The notes beneath the pieces were generated by a model, which was not told the DNA's origin, made no database searches, and worked only from the letters and a program-made list of their open reading frames with translations. Both the position numbers and the translations under genes were made by a program. A DNA stretch of 64,000 nucleotides from an uncultured Clostridia bacterium (GTDB taxonomy: Bacteria; Bacillota; Clostridia; TANB77; CAG-508): assembly GCA_934133165.1 (NCBI GenBank), contig CAKPAW010000002.1:132480-196479 (forward strand), read 5' to 3'. Shown in pieces: positions 29,512 to 37,361 of the stretch. Position 1 is the first letter of the stretch. Each line of letters begins with the position of its first letter.

Positions 29512-29775
29512 TTACTTTTCTTCTTTTCTTTTTAGCCATTCCTTTGGTTCTGCGTATTTAAAGCGTTCATCGGCAAAAAATTCTGATAGATTTGTATTTA
29601 AAGCTTCACAGATAAAATATAGATTTTCTAATCTTATAGTTTTAGTTTTTCTACTTAAAAATAAAGATAAAGTAGAAGTATATACACCTGTTAAAGATTC
29701 CAATTTATAAATAGTTATATTGTTTTGACTCATTAATTCTTGTATTTTTATCGCAACTAAATCCGAAAAATCCAT
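29512..29775 (-). CDS. XRE-family transcriptional regulator
   Basis: 87 residues, minus strand. FSDLVAIKIQELMSQNNITIYKLESLTGVYTSTLSLFLS is a typical helix-turn-helix, followed by LENLYFICEALNTNLSEFF. It is divergent from the receiver gene at 29938, and an 18-bp perfect palindrome lies in the shared gap, a plausible operator. Expected role: repressor of its own and the divergent promoter, by inference from layout. Confidence 0.82.
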   Translation of the reverse strand: MDFSDLVAIKIQELMSQNNITIYKLESLTGVYTSTLSLFLSRKTKTIRLENLYFICEALNTNLSEFFADERFKYAEPKEWLKRKEEK

Positions 29776-29825
29776 AATAATCCCTCATTTCATATATAAA
29801 TTTTAGCAAAATTATGGCTAAAAAC

Positions 29826-29856
29826 CTCTCAATAAATTGAGAGAATATTGTCGAAA
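29826..29856. promoter_or_regulatory. Palindromic operator plus Spo0A-box-like site
   Basis: CTCTCAATAAATTGAGAG (29826-29843) is a perfect inverted repeat. Five bases on, TTGTCGAAA (29848-29856) fits the Spo0A box. A TATAAT at 29882-29887 has a poor -35, the usual setting for a promoter that needs an activator bound near -35. Confidence 0.5.
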
Positions 29857-29937
29857 CTATTTAAATTATAAAAATATGTGGTATAATAAGAATTAATATT
29901 CTAATTTATTTAGAATTGTCAGAGAGGAGTGATATAT

Positions 29938-30399
29938 ATGTCAATAAAAGTAAAAGTAGAAATATTAGATGACATGAAGATATTGGCAGACAATTTGGCA
30001 GCAAAAGTTTTAAAAAATGAAAATGTAGAAGAAGTATTTGTAGAATATAATGGTGAAGATGGATTAACAAGTATTTTGAATAATAGTCCAGACATTATTT
30101 TTACAGATAATCAAATGCCAAAGAAAACAGGAATAGAATTGATTGAAGAATTAAAATATTATACTTTTGAACAAAAACCCAAGATTGTTTTAGTTACAGG
30201 AGATTCGGATCCGAGTATTTACCAAAAAGCAAGAGAATTAAATTTTGAGGTAGTACACAAACCAATAAGTGATGATATAATAAATATGATTATAAAAGAA
30301 GTAGTAGATGGTCAAGTTACAGATTATATAGAAAAGAATAAAGTAGAAACTAAAACAGCATGTAAGAAAAAAGGATTTTTTAGTAAATTGTTTAATTAA
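29938..30399 (+). CDS. Stand-alone response-regulator receiver domain protein
   Basis: ATG 29938 with GAGGAG upstream, 153 residues. It has the receiver features: EILDD (acidic pair), IIFTDNQMP (phospho-acceptor Asp near 55), VLVTGD (switch Thr) and VVHKPI (conserved Lys). There is no output domain, only a charged tail ending KKGFFSKLFN. It may pass phosphate or bind partners in the manner of Spo0F or CheY. Two other receiver-containing proteins lie nearby (32534 and 34043), suggesting a phosphorelay, which is inference. Confidence 0.85.
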   Translation: MSIKVKVEILDDMKILADNLAAKVLKNENVEEVFVEYNGEDGLTSILNNSPDIIFTDNQMPKKTGIELIEELKYYTFEQKPKIVLVTGDSDPSIYQKARELNFEVVHKPISDDIINMIIKEVVDGQVTDYIEKNKVETKTACKKKGFFSKLFN

Positions 30400-30564
30400 A
30401 AAGAGAAGGAAGAAAGCGATTTAAAATCGTATTTTATTTTACTCATAAAACAACCAGCAATAATTATATAAACTATTCGTAGTTGATAATAATTTTCTTA
30501 AAATGATGCAATAATATAAATAATAAGAAGTTTATAAATTATTGCTAGTTGTGGAGGAAAAAAT

Positions 30565-30942
30565 ATGAGTAGAAAAAATAGATATGAATATACAGACTGG
30601 AAAGGTTTAGGCAATAGAGTAAAAAGTTATAGAGAACAAATTGGAATAACAAAGGAAAAATTTGCTGAAATGATAAATCGTACTGAGAACTATTTATCTG
30701 AATTAGAAAAAGGAAATAGATCTTGCAGTGTACATACACTTCATCAAATTGCTATTGCTTTAAGATTACCAGTTGATAAATTGCTTTATGGTGATAACAT
30801 GGAAAAGAAAAGAGAAAGTACTAACAAAGAGATTTTACATGAGATAATAAATAGATGTAATGAAGAAGAACTAAATGTTTTAAAAGATGTTATAGTAGCA
30901 ATATATCCTGATTTAAATAAGATTTTAAAAAAAAATAAATAA
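30565..30942 (+). CDS. XRE-family transcriptional regulator
   Basis: 125 residues with GGAGG before the ATG. The helix-turn-helix is LGNRVKSYREQIGITKEKFAEMINRTENYLSELEKGNR followed by HTLHQIAIALRLPVDKLLYGD, a common architecture in conjugative elements. The C-terminal 45 residues are helical and may dimerise. It is probably a regulator of ICE genes; target sites are not evident. Confidence 0.85.
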   Translation: MSRKNRYEYTDWKGLGNRVKSYREQIGITKEKFAEMINRTENYLSELEKGNRSCSVHTLHQIAIALRLPVDKLLYGDNMEKKRESTNKEILHEIINRCNEEELNVLKDVIVAIYPDLNKILKKNK

Positions 30943-30980
30943 TTACGCGAATATAAAATTGTTTAATAATTAAATTTTGA

Positions 30981-31009
30981 TTGATATTATGTAAATAATA
31001 TGATATAAT
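30981..31009 (+). promoter_or_regulatory. Promoter of the LysR-type gene
   Basis: TTGATA, 17-bp spacer, TATAAT. It lies about 90 bp before the LysR start codon. Confidence 0.65.
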
Positions 31010-31098
31010 GTAGTAGTATTGATAATTAAACAAATGATTAGCAGGTAAAATACCCATAGAAAAAAATACTTTTATAAAAGTTAAAATGGGAGAGAATT

Positions 31099-31977
31099 AT
31101 GATTGAAGCTAATAATGTAAATTTGAATTTAATGAAAACATTTATTGTAGTTGCAGAATCAAAGAGTCTTGCCGACGCAGGAGAAAAACTTGGTTATGCG
31201 TCTTCATCAATTTCTACAAGTATATCAACATTAGAAAATCAATTAGGAGTACAGCTATTTACAAGAAAGCCTTTAAAATTAACTGAAATAGGTAAAGAAA
31301 TATATGAGAATGCAAGACTAGGAATGAGAACAGTTGATTTTGCTGTAACTATTGCTCAAAGTAAAAATGATATGAATTGTGCAAAAATTTCGATTGGCTG
31401 TCCTTCGCATATAACAGAGTTTTATTTGATGGAAAGAATTGAAAATGCAATAAATGATTATCCTAATATGTGTATTTCAATAGATACAGAATCAGATAGT
31501 AGAGAACTTATTGAAGAAATAAGACAAAATAAAATAGACTTTGCTATACTAGATTCAGTTCCAGCAGATTGTAAAGAAGAACTAGTTATTAAAGAATTAA
31601 AGAAAACTAAAAATATATTTATTTCAAATGAACCAATTGACATTAAAGATATAAAAGAGCTTGAAAACTATAAGTATGTTTTATCTTATGAAAATAAAAC
31701 TACAACAAAGAGATTAGGTAAAATTTTAAATGATTATGATATAAATCTTGATGTGGTTTTAAGATGTCCTACAACAGAACAAAGAATTAATGCAGCTAAA
31801 AGAGGGATAGGAATAGCTTATGTAATGAAAGAAGCAGCAAAAAGTAATTTAAAAAATAAGAAAGTATATGAAGTAAAATTGCCAATAGAATTACCTGAAA
31901 ATAGTATAAAATTAATTTATTTGAAAGATAGATTAACAAAAGTAGATAAGAAGTTTATAAAAGATTATTTAAAATAA
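31099..31977 (+). CDS. LysR-family transcriptional regulator
   Basis: 292 residues: winged helix at 1-65 (LNLMKTFIVVAESKSLADAGEKLGYASSSISTSISTLENQLG) and a periplasmic-binding-like effector domain from about residue 90 (AKISIGCPSHITEF). The length is typical of the family. Effector and targets are unknown. It has its own promoter and a bidirectional terminator shared with the convergent nucleotidyltransferase gene. LysR proteins are unusual cargo in this ICE type, so it may be an accessory metabolic or regulatory gene. Confidence 0.9.
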   Translation: MIEANNVNLNLMKTFIVVAESKSLADAGEKLGYASSSISTSISTLENQLGVQLFTRKPLKLTEIGKEIYENARLGMRTVDFAVTIAQSKNDMNCAKISIGCPSHITEFYLMERIENAINDYPNMCISIDTESDSRELIEEIRQNKIDFAILDSVPADCKEELVIKELKKTKNIFISNEPIDIKDIKELENYKYVLSYENKTTTKRLGKILNDYDINLDVVLRCPTTEQRINAAKRGIGIAYVMKEAAKSNLKNKKVYEVKLPIELPENSIKLIYLKDRLTKVDKKFIKDYLK

Positions 31978-32003
31978 AATCTAACTCATTTGGGTTAGAT
32001 TTT
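31976..32003. terminator. Bidirectional terminator
   Basis: AAAATCTAAC and GTTAGATTTT form a 10-bp stem with an 8-nt loop; T-rich on both sides. It ends the LysR gene and overlaps the last codons of the convergent gene. Confidence 0.8.
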
Positions 32004-32378
32004 ATTATTTTCTAAATATTTAATTATATTTTCAATGTCTTTTTGATCTTTTGGAGTATTTCGTTCTTGCTTGAATTTAAGAATAGTCTTTAAATCTTCC
32101 ACAGGATAATTATCTTTTATTGTCATTTTAAAATCATCTTTATTTGATGGTATTATTTCAATATCTTTTGATATTTGATAAAAACCACATTCATTAGGTT
32201 GTCTTAAATTGAATTTTATTTTTAATTTATCAAACAATTCATTAGAAACACATAAATCCAGATCTCCAGCCTTTTCTCTCAAACCATATAAAAGTAATGA
32301 ACCACTTGAAAGAATATAATATTCTGTTTTTGGCATATTTAAACTATCCACTAATTTTAATAATTCGTTTTTATTCAT
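31995..32378 (-). CDS. Small nucleotidyltransferase-fold protein
   Basis: 127 residues with YILSSGSLLLYGLREKAGDLDLCVS, the G-S-x-x-L-x-G...DxD-type signature of DNA-polymerase-beta-like nucleotidyltransferases (DUF6036/AbiEii-like group), and KDQKDIENIIKYL near the C-terminus. Such proteins occur in toxin-antitoxin and resistance contexts, but no partner gene is adjacent here. Function not established. Minus-strand AGGAGG precedes the ATG. Confidence 0.7.
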   Translation of the reverse strand: MNKNELLKLVDSLNMPKTEYYILSSGSLLLYGLREKAGDLDLCVSNELFDKLKIKFNLRQPNECGFYQISKDIEIIPSNKDDFKMTIKDNYPVEDLKTILKFKQERNTPKDQKDIENIIKYLENNKI

Positions 32379-32533
32379 TTTTTAATCCTCCTAATAGAAT
32401 TTTAGCAGTTATACAAATGTTAGTCAATAATGTTAGGTAAATTTGAATTTACCGTAGTTTTTTAGTAATTTACACATTATTGGAAGCATTATATAATAAG
32501 TATGTAAAAATAGACAAGTTGGGAGAGTTTATT

Positions 32534-34024
32534 ATGAATTATAAGATGGATAAAAAATTCACAGATTATTTTCAAAAGAATCTAAGACAAATATTTTTCT
32601 ATTTAATAGACGACTGTAATTTAAGATGTGTGCAATGCTTATATAAGCAAGAAATATGCTTTCAAGTCGAGAAAAAAGAAGTAGACTTTAATGATGCAGT
32701 AAAATTATTAGAAGATTTTAGAGAGATGGGAGCTATTAAGCTAACATTAATGGGGGGAGAACCAACTTTATATGATATAAAAAATGACAACAAAAATTTA
32801 TTAGCCTTAATAAAAAAATCAAAAGAATTAGGATATGAATATGTAAGAATAGATACAAACGGACAATTCAAAAGTGAATTATTAGAAAAACCAGAATTTA
32901 AAATGTTAGATGAAATAACATTTAGTATAGATGGACCGATAAAAGAAATTAATGATCCCATTCGTGGATATGGTTCTTTTGATAAATGTGTAAAGAATAT
33001 AAAAAGAGCTAAAGAATTAGGATATAATATTGATATAACATCTTGTATAAGTAAAGAATTAATCAAAAGAGATGAAAATGGAAACTTGTATTTAGATAGA
33101 ATGATAAGATTTGCAGAAGAATTAGGAATAGAAAAAATGAATTTTCATAATCTATTTAAAACTGGTGTTCCTAGAGATAATTTTAGTGGTAACATTGATA
33201 TTACAATAAATGATTGGTTTAAAGTTTGGAATGAGATAGAACCAAAGGTTGAAAATAATGAATATTCGATACCTGTTAGAATTCCACAATCATTTACAAC
33301 AAAAGAAGAGTTTGAGAAAAATCCAAAATATTATGGCTATTGTTCTTGCAAAAATGGTTCAAGAATTTTAGTTCACCCAAATGGAATGTTAAGAGTGTGT
33401 TCTTTAATGATAGGTACTCCGTATGGAATAGCAAGATATTATGATAATAAAATAGTTTGGGATGATTCTCCAACAAATGAGTTAAGAGCTCATAAGATGA
33501 ATGAAGATACTCCTTGTACTAATCAATCAAAACATAACAAATATGGCAAATTTGTTCCTGTATGTGTTTCTTTCAAACCTAGACAAAATGAAATGATTTG
33601 GAAAGAACTAAATTGGGAAGAAAGAAGAAATAAAGTTCAAGTAGTATTAATTCATGATGATAAACAAGAACAAGAAAAAATTTCTAACATATTAAGAAAT
33701 ATAAAAGATGTTGAATTATTGGCAGTTTGTAATAATGCTAATGATGGATACCATAAAATAATAGAATTAAAACCAACAATGGTATTTATGAAATATGATT
33801 TAGATGGTATGAACGGATTAAATATGGTAGAAACTACGCATAATGAGCTAAAAGAAGAAACTCCAATTTATAATATGATTACAAGTAATGAAATTAAAAA
33901 TGATGAAGCATATAAAGTGCAAGATTTAATAGGAGATAAATTTAATAGTATGATACATGAAACAAGTAAAGAAAGACTTGAAGGAATTATACTAGATTAT
34001 AAAGAGTATATAAAAAATAACTAA
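32534..34024 (+). CDS. Radical SAM protein fused to a C-terminal receiver-like domain
   Basis: ATG 32534 has GGGAGAG 7 bp upstream. The 496-residue protein begins with a radical SAM core: DDCNLRCVQC gives the CxxxCxxC cluster motif, TLMGGEPTLYD the GGE motif, and FSIDGP follows. Cysteines around 270-350 (YCSCKNG, LRVCSLM) may hold an auxiliary cluster as in SPASM-like enzymes. From about residue 375 it becomes receiver-like (VQVVLIHDDKQEQEKIS ... MVFMKYDLDGMNGLNMV), although the final Lys motif is weak. The fusion is unusual; substrate unknown and no peptide precursor was found nearby. Confidence 0.75.
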   Translation: MNYKMDKKFTDYFQKNLRQIFFYLIDDCNLRCVQCLYKQEICFQVEKKEVDFNDAVKLLEDFREMGAIKLTLMGGEPTLYDIKNDNKNLLALIKKSKELGYEYVRIDTNGQFKSELLEKPEFKMLDEITFSIDGPIKEINDPIRGYGSFDKCVKNIKRAKELGYNIDITSCISKELIKRDENGNLYLDRMIRFAEELGIEKMNFHNLFKTGVPRDNFSGNIDITINDWFKVWNEIEPKVENNEYSIPVRIPQSFTTKEEFEKNPKYYGYCSCKNGSRILVHPNGMLRVCSLMIGTPYGIARYYDNKIVWDDSPTNELRAHKMNEDTPCTNQSKHNKYGKFVPVCVSFKPRQNEMIWKELNWEERRNKVQVVLIHDDKQEQEKISNILRNIKDVELLAVCNNANDGYHKIIELKPTMVFMKYDLDGMNGLNMVETTHNELKEETPIYNMITSNEIKNDEAYKVQDLIGDKFNSMIHETSKERLEGIILDYKEYIKNN

Positions 34025-34068
34025 AAAGAAAATGGTAGATTATTAAAGTAATCTGCCATTTTCTTTTT
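34023..34068. terminator. Bidirectional terminator
   Basis: A long stem of AAAAAGAAAATGG and AGATTA with their complements, 6-nt loop, T-rich tail. It overlaps the 3' end of the convergent spo0A-like gene. Confidence 0.8.
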
Positions 34069-34775
34069 CTCTAATTATATAAAGTACAATTCTATGTACG
34101 AAATCTTTTAAAGAAGTTGTATAACCATTGTTATATAAAATCTTATTTAATTCAGTAGAGTAGCTTGAAAAACTAGATGTTTTGATTTTTCTAATGTAGC
34201 TGTTTAAAGCATCTCTAACTTTAGTTTTTGTTGTTTTGTTTTTACGAGCAATTTTTTCTTGAATATCATTTAAGAATTCCATTTCATCCGAATGATCATA
34301 ATAATATAAAATAATATCTCTCATGTAGTTGAAACCGAGGAGAATAGCAGTTCAAATTTAATTTTTTTAAAAATACAGATACTTCGGCTTTTGTTAATTC
34401 TGGTCTTTGATTACGATTAGCAGTTTTTCTAATAGACGCAATTAACTTATCTGTATTTATAGGCTTATAAATTATTGAACTAACCTTTTCAACATTATTT
34501 AATTCATCACTTGAATTATGTTCTAAAGTTAAAACTATATTCGATTTGCCGAAATCATTTGGAATTATAGACAGTCTATCAATAATATCTTCAATAGATA
34601 AATCTGGTATGTTGTCATCTAAAACTAATACATCTGGATTTATCTTATTATAATTAGATATTGTATCTGCTTCAGTAGTAGTTATTTTGAAAACATAATT
34701 TTTATCATTTGCAAGCATATTTTCAAGATTGTTAGCAAAACTAACATCTTTATTGCTAATCAAAATATTAACCAT
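34043..34775 (-). CDS. Spo0A-like response regulator, +1 frameshift at CGGT
   Basis: ATG 34775 with GAGG 8 bp upstream. Joined across CGGT (34337-34334, minus strand) it is about 243 residues: an N-terminal receiver (VLVLDDNIPD, IVLTLEH, IIYKPIN) and a C-terminal domain resembling that of Spo0A (GFNYMRDIILYYY compared with the KGYLYLREAI region, then KIARKNKTTKTKVRDALNSYIRK and SLKDFVHRIV). Neither half alone has this architecture. It probably controls ICE or DGR genes through the 0A-like boxes nearby. The alternative is two separate genes, but the exact shift and the conserved glycine argue against that. Confidence 0.8.
34334..34337 (-). other. CGGT +1 frameshift site 8 (spo0A-like)
   Basis: Minus-strand frame TCT-CCT-CGG; skipping the C gives S-P-G-F-N-Y-M-R-D. 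It is the only site where the glycine codon is GGT instead of GGA. Confidence 0.8.
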
Positions 34776-34816
34776 ATTTATTTGCCTCACAAATGTTATT
34801 TTAAATTTCTGACAAT

Positions 34817-34845
34817 ATTATACCACTAAAATTATGTAAACACAA
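34817..34845 (-). promoter_or_regulatory. Promoter of the spo0A-like gene
   Basis: On the minus strand TTGTGT, 17-bp spacer, TATAAT, about 45 bp before the start codon. Confidence 0.55.
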
Positions 34846-34923
34846 TAGAGAGAGCAAATATTTCAGTAGTTTTACGATTTTTTTTATCCATATATTTACA
34901 GCTTAATGGAAAATTATAGAATA

Positions 34924-34944
34924 TTTTGTCAAAATGTGTCGAAA
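34924..34944 (+). promoter_or_regulatory. Tandem Spo0A-box-like sites
   Basis: TTTTGTCAAAA (34924-34934) and TGTCGAAA (34937-34944) both match the 0A box consensus and are spaced about one helical turn apart. They lie between the spo0A-like gene and the sigma factor gene. The rest of 34846-35282 holds no convincing gene. Confidence 0.5.
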
Positions 34945-35144
34945 AAATCTTTTTTTTCACACATTTTTCTTTTTGTTCCCACATTTTAATCAAAAGTAGT
35001 AAAAATGATTTATATTGTGTGCAAGTTGAGAATTCAATTTACGCATTAGATAAATCCTTTTTATACACATCAGAAAACAAAATTAGTTTTTTAGGAGATG
35101 TGTATATGTTATGGTTGATTGGAGGGAATAATTTAAATACATAT

Positions 35145-35195
35145 AAAAGTACCACTGATTTAGTGCAATTATGTGCTAATTCATGTGGTACTTTT
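35145..35195. terminator. Long hairpin upstream of the sigma factor gene
   Basis: AAAAGTACCAC and GTGGTACTTTT form an 11-bp perfect stem; inside, TTAGTGC and GTGCTAA can pair with two G-U wobbles. The 3' arm ends in T. It could be a terminator or attenuator for transcripts entering the sigma gene. Confidence 0.5.
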
Positions 35196-35282
35196 TGCTT
35201 ATTAAGAGCTTCAATTATTAGAAATAAATCTCCGCCAACTCCAAAGTCAAATTTGAAATTTTGATTTTGGAGGTAAAGGAAA

Positions 35283-35759
35283 ATGGTTAATAGACCAAAA
35301 AGAAGAAAAAGTAAGGATAATCCATATACATTAATATATAACGAAATAAAAAATACATATTCAGTTATGTTTAAAGATGGAGAAAATAATACACATTTAG
35401 TTGAAATAAAAAAGGAAATTTTTGATGCAATGGATAGATTTGAATTAGATGATTTATCAGAAATGAATGAATATGATAATCATATAGAACATTCAGAAGT
35501 TAAAGAAATAACACTTAATAAAAGAATGCTATATAAGCAAAATGAAATTGATGACATTATACAAGCAAAATTTGAAAGTAGAGAATTAAAAAGAGCAATA
35601 AGTTGTTTATCAGATGTTCAAAAAAGAAGAATAAAACTTTATTATTTTGAAGATAAAACAATAGAAGAAATTGCAAAATTAGAAAGGACAAGCCATCAAG
35701 CAGTAAGTGAAACAATAAGAGCTGGAATAAAAAATATAAGGAAAATGCTAAAAAAATAA
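35283..35759 (+). CDS. Sigma-70-family region 4 protein of the ICE
   Basis: 158 residues, ATG with GGAGG upstream. The C-terminal 60 residues are sigma region 4: LKRAISCLSDVQKRRIKLYYFEDKTIEEIAKLERTSHQAVSETIRAGIKNIRKML. Such small sigma-like proteins lie near the recombinase in Tn916/Tn1549-type elements and control excision and transfer genes. The N-terminal half has no obvious region 2. It is followed by a strong terminator, so it forms its own transcription unit. Confidence 0.85.
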   Translation: MVNRPKRRKSKDNPYTLIYNEIKNTYSVMFKDGENNTHLVEIKKEIFDAMDRFELDDLSEMNEYDNHIEHSEVKEITLNKRMLYKQNEIDDIIQAKFESRELKRAISCLSDVQKRRIKLYYFEDKTIEEIAKLERTSHQAVSETIRAGIKNIRKMLKK

Positions 35760-35801
35760 AAAAATTTTTAAAGTAGCCTTGCAAAAATTCGATTTAGTTA
35801 G

Positions 35802-35842
35802 GAAACAAGTGAGAGGACAAATTCTCAAACTTGTTTCTTTTT
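35802..35842 (+). terminator. Rho-independent terminator after the sigma gene
   Basis: GAAACAAGT and ACTTGTTTC form a 9-bp stem with an inner GAGA/TCTC pairing, followed by TTTTT. Confidence 0.85.
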
Positions 35843-35870
35843 ATAACAAGTTAGGCACTTTGAAAATTGA

Positions 35871-36130
35871 ATAGCAATTCATTAAATACATTCCTATTAT
35901 TAAGAGCTAGTTAAAAATAATCTTACAAATTATTTTCTTAAATATAAGTTTGCTACTTATAAGGCGAAAATGAATAATAGGTATAATGATACTCTTATAT
36001 AGCCACAGCTTGAGCGTTGAAACAAATAGAATTTGTGAGCCGTCGCACGCAATGGGTATAAATCTAACGAAGTTAGGTAGGTGGAATTCCTGTGAAGCAA
36101 TTTAGCAAATTGCTGTTTAATGAATTAGGA
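35871..36130 (+). ncRNA. Candidate structured non-coding RNA (about 250 nt)
   Basis: The gene-free gap 35760-36205 holds a segment closed by an 11-bp long-range pairing (AATTCATTAAA near 35877 with TTTAATGAATT near 36117). Inside are CCTATTATT/AATAATAGG, ACAAAT-AGA-ATTTGT, CTAAC-GAA-GTTAG and GCAATTT-AGC-AAATTGC hairpins, plus a patch richer in G and C (GAGCCGTCGCACGC). No ORF fits. I do not recognise it as a known riboswitch or as 6S RNA or a group II intron. It precedes the small membrane protein and PemK genes, so it may be a cis-acting leader or a free RNA. Confidence 0.5.
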
Positions 36131-36205
36131 GAACGATAGATTTGAAATAATTGAAAGGGTTGTCTTAAATTGTTTAGATAACCCTTTAATAAAAAAGGAG
36201 ATTGT

Positions 36206-36379
36206 ATGAGTAAAATATTTATTACTATACTTTTAATTTTAATTGTAATAATTGCTTTATTTACATACTTGATAATTTTAGGAGCAAGTAAATGTAAAAG
36301 TATAGAAGAACAAAATACAGAAGATGAGGAACAAATGGAATATTTAAGAAATTATAAGAAAAAAGGAGATAATAAATAA
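36206..36379 (+). CDS. Small single-pass membrane protein (57 aa)
   Basis: ATG with AAGGAG upstream. One hydrophobic helix (residues 4-27) is followed by an acidic stretch and a YLRNYKKKGDNK tail. It overlaps the PemK-like start by one base (TAATG), so the two are translationally coupled. Not a known antitoxin. Its tiny size and coupling suggest an accessory or regulatory role. Confidence 0.7.
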   Translation: MSKIFITILLILIVIIALFTYLIILGASKCKSIEEQNTEDEEQMEYLRNYKKKGDNK

Positions 36380-36960
36380 TGAATATAAAAAGAGGAGATT
36401 TATTTTATGCAGCATTAGATGAAACTTATGTAGGAAGTGAACAAACAGGAGTTAGACCTGTCGTGATAATTCAAAATGATATTGGAAATGAGTATAGTCC
36501 AACAGTTATAATTGCACCAATTACAAGCAAAGTCAATTCAAAGTCAATTATACCAACTCATGTATTTATAAAAGGTTATAAAAATAGATTAAAACAAAAT
36601 TCACTTATATTAACAGAACAAGTTAGAGCAATAGACAAATCAAGATTAAAATATTATATAGGAACACTAGATTTAGGAGAATTAAGAAGGGTTGATAAAT
36701 CACTAATTATATCCCTTGGAATTGATTTAGATAAAATAAAGAAAGAAGCATTACACAGAGAAGGAATAGAAGAAAAAACAGAATTTGTTACAAGAAAACA
36801 AATTGCATCTTATGGAATGGTTGCTAGAGAATATTTAAAACATACAGGAAATTTAGAATTATCTAATGAGCAATTTGGAGAATATATACTAACTTTATTA
36901 GATTTATATTCTCCAGTAGAAGTTGAAAAGGAAGCAGAAAAAATTAAAGATAGAAAGTAA
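36379..36960 (+). CDS. PemK/MazF-family endoribonuclease-like protein with C-terminal extension
   Basis: 193 residues. The first 115 are a PemK/MazF fold: IKRGDLFYAALD, GVRPVVIIQNDIGN, TVIIAPITSK, THVFI, LKQNSLILTEQVRAIDK and YIGTL. The remaining 75 residues are an extra helical region. Family members cut mRNA as toxins, usually next to an antitoxin; none is recognisable here, though the small coupled membrane protein is the only candidate partner. In ICEs near serine recombinases such proteins are frequent cargo. Confidence 0.85.
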   Translation: MNIKRGDLFYAALDETYVGSEQTGVRPVVIIQNDIGNEYSPTVIIAPITSKVNSKSIIPTHVFIKGYKNRLKQNSLILTEQVRAIDKSRLKYYIGTLDLGELRRVDKSLIISLGIDLDKIKKEALHREGIEEKTEFVTRKQIASYGMVAREYLKHTGNLELSNEQFGEYILTLLDLYSPVEVEKEAEKIKDRK

Positions 36961-37076
36961 AGTCAAATGTATAAAATAGAAAAAAATGGAGTAGAAGTAC
37001 ATTTGTATAAATTAAAGGAACAAAGTAGAATGATTATAGATTTTACGAAGCTCCTTATTTTTATGGAGGAAAGTAA

Positions 37077-37211
37077 ATGCCAGATATTGCGAAGAAATGT
37101 ATAGTCGTTGGAATTATAAAAGATTTATATGAACAAGGCTTACTCACAGAAGATGAGATGAAAGTAGCAATTATCGAGATTGATAAAGATTATGAAAGAA
37201 AAGTAGCTTAA
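37077..37211 (+). CDS. Small SHOCT-like protein (44 aa)
   Basis: ATG with GGAGG 8 bp upstream. The sequence includes KDLYEQGLLTEDEMKVAIIEI, reminiscent of the short C-terminal SHOCT motif found in small ICE and phage proteins. It precedes the recombinase pair. Function unknown. Confidence 0.55.
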   Translation: MPDIAKKCIVVGIIKDLYEQGLLTEDEMKVAIIEIDKDYERKVA

Positions 37212-37251
37212 AAATGGAAGGAGGTAAACGCTACTAAAAAATTAAAAGATG

Positions 37252-37344
37252 AAAGACTATCTTTTAGCCGTCAAACTAACAAAGATAGTCTTTACAAGAA
37301 AATATGTGAAATACTTTCTATGTTCTTATTCTAACATAGAAAGT
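37252..37344 (+). promoter_or_regulatory. Two strong hairpins in front of the recombinase genes
   Basis: AAAGACTATCTTT/AAAGATAGTCTTT (37252-37264, 37281-37293; 13 bp) and ACTTTCTATGTT/AACATAGAAAGT (37313-37324, 37333-37344; 12 bp). Both are perfect. The second ends just before the ribosome site of the first recombinase gene and could mask it or bind protein. Confidence 0.5.
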
Positions 37345-37361
37345 TAGAAAGGACAATAGAA

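Noticed and set aside
34926..35264. A 112-residue open frame with several cysteines between the spo0A-like gene and the sigma gene
   Set aside because: No ribosome site, odd composition (Phe/Ser/Cys-rich) and it contains the 0A-like boxes and a long hairpin. Treated as non-coding regulatory sequence.
35871..36130. Group II intron, 6S RNA or T-box leader
   Set aside because: No reverse transcriptase or intron boundary sequence, no 6S-like single long bubble, and no T-box antiterminator sequence could be found.
36967..37104. A 45-residue open frame overlapping the small SHOCT-like gene
   Set aside because: Weak ribosome site and out of frame with the better-supported small gene at 37077; no recognisable features.
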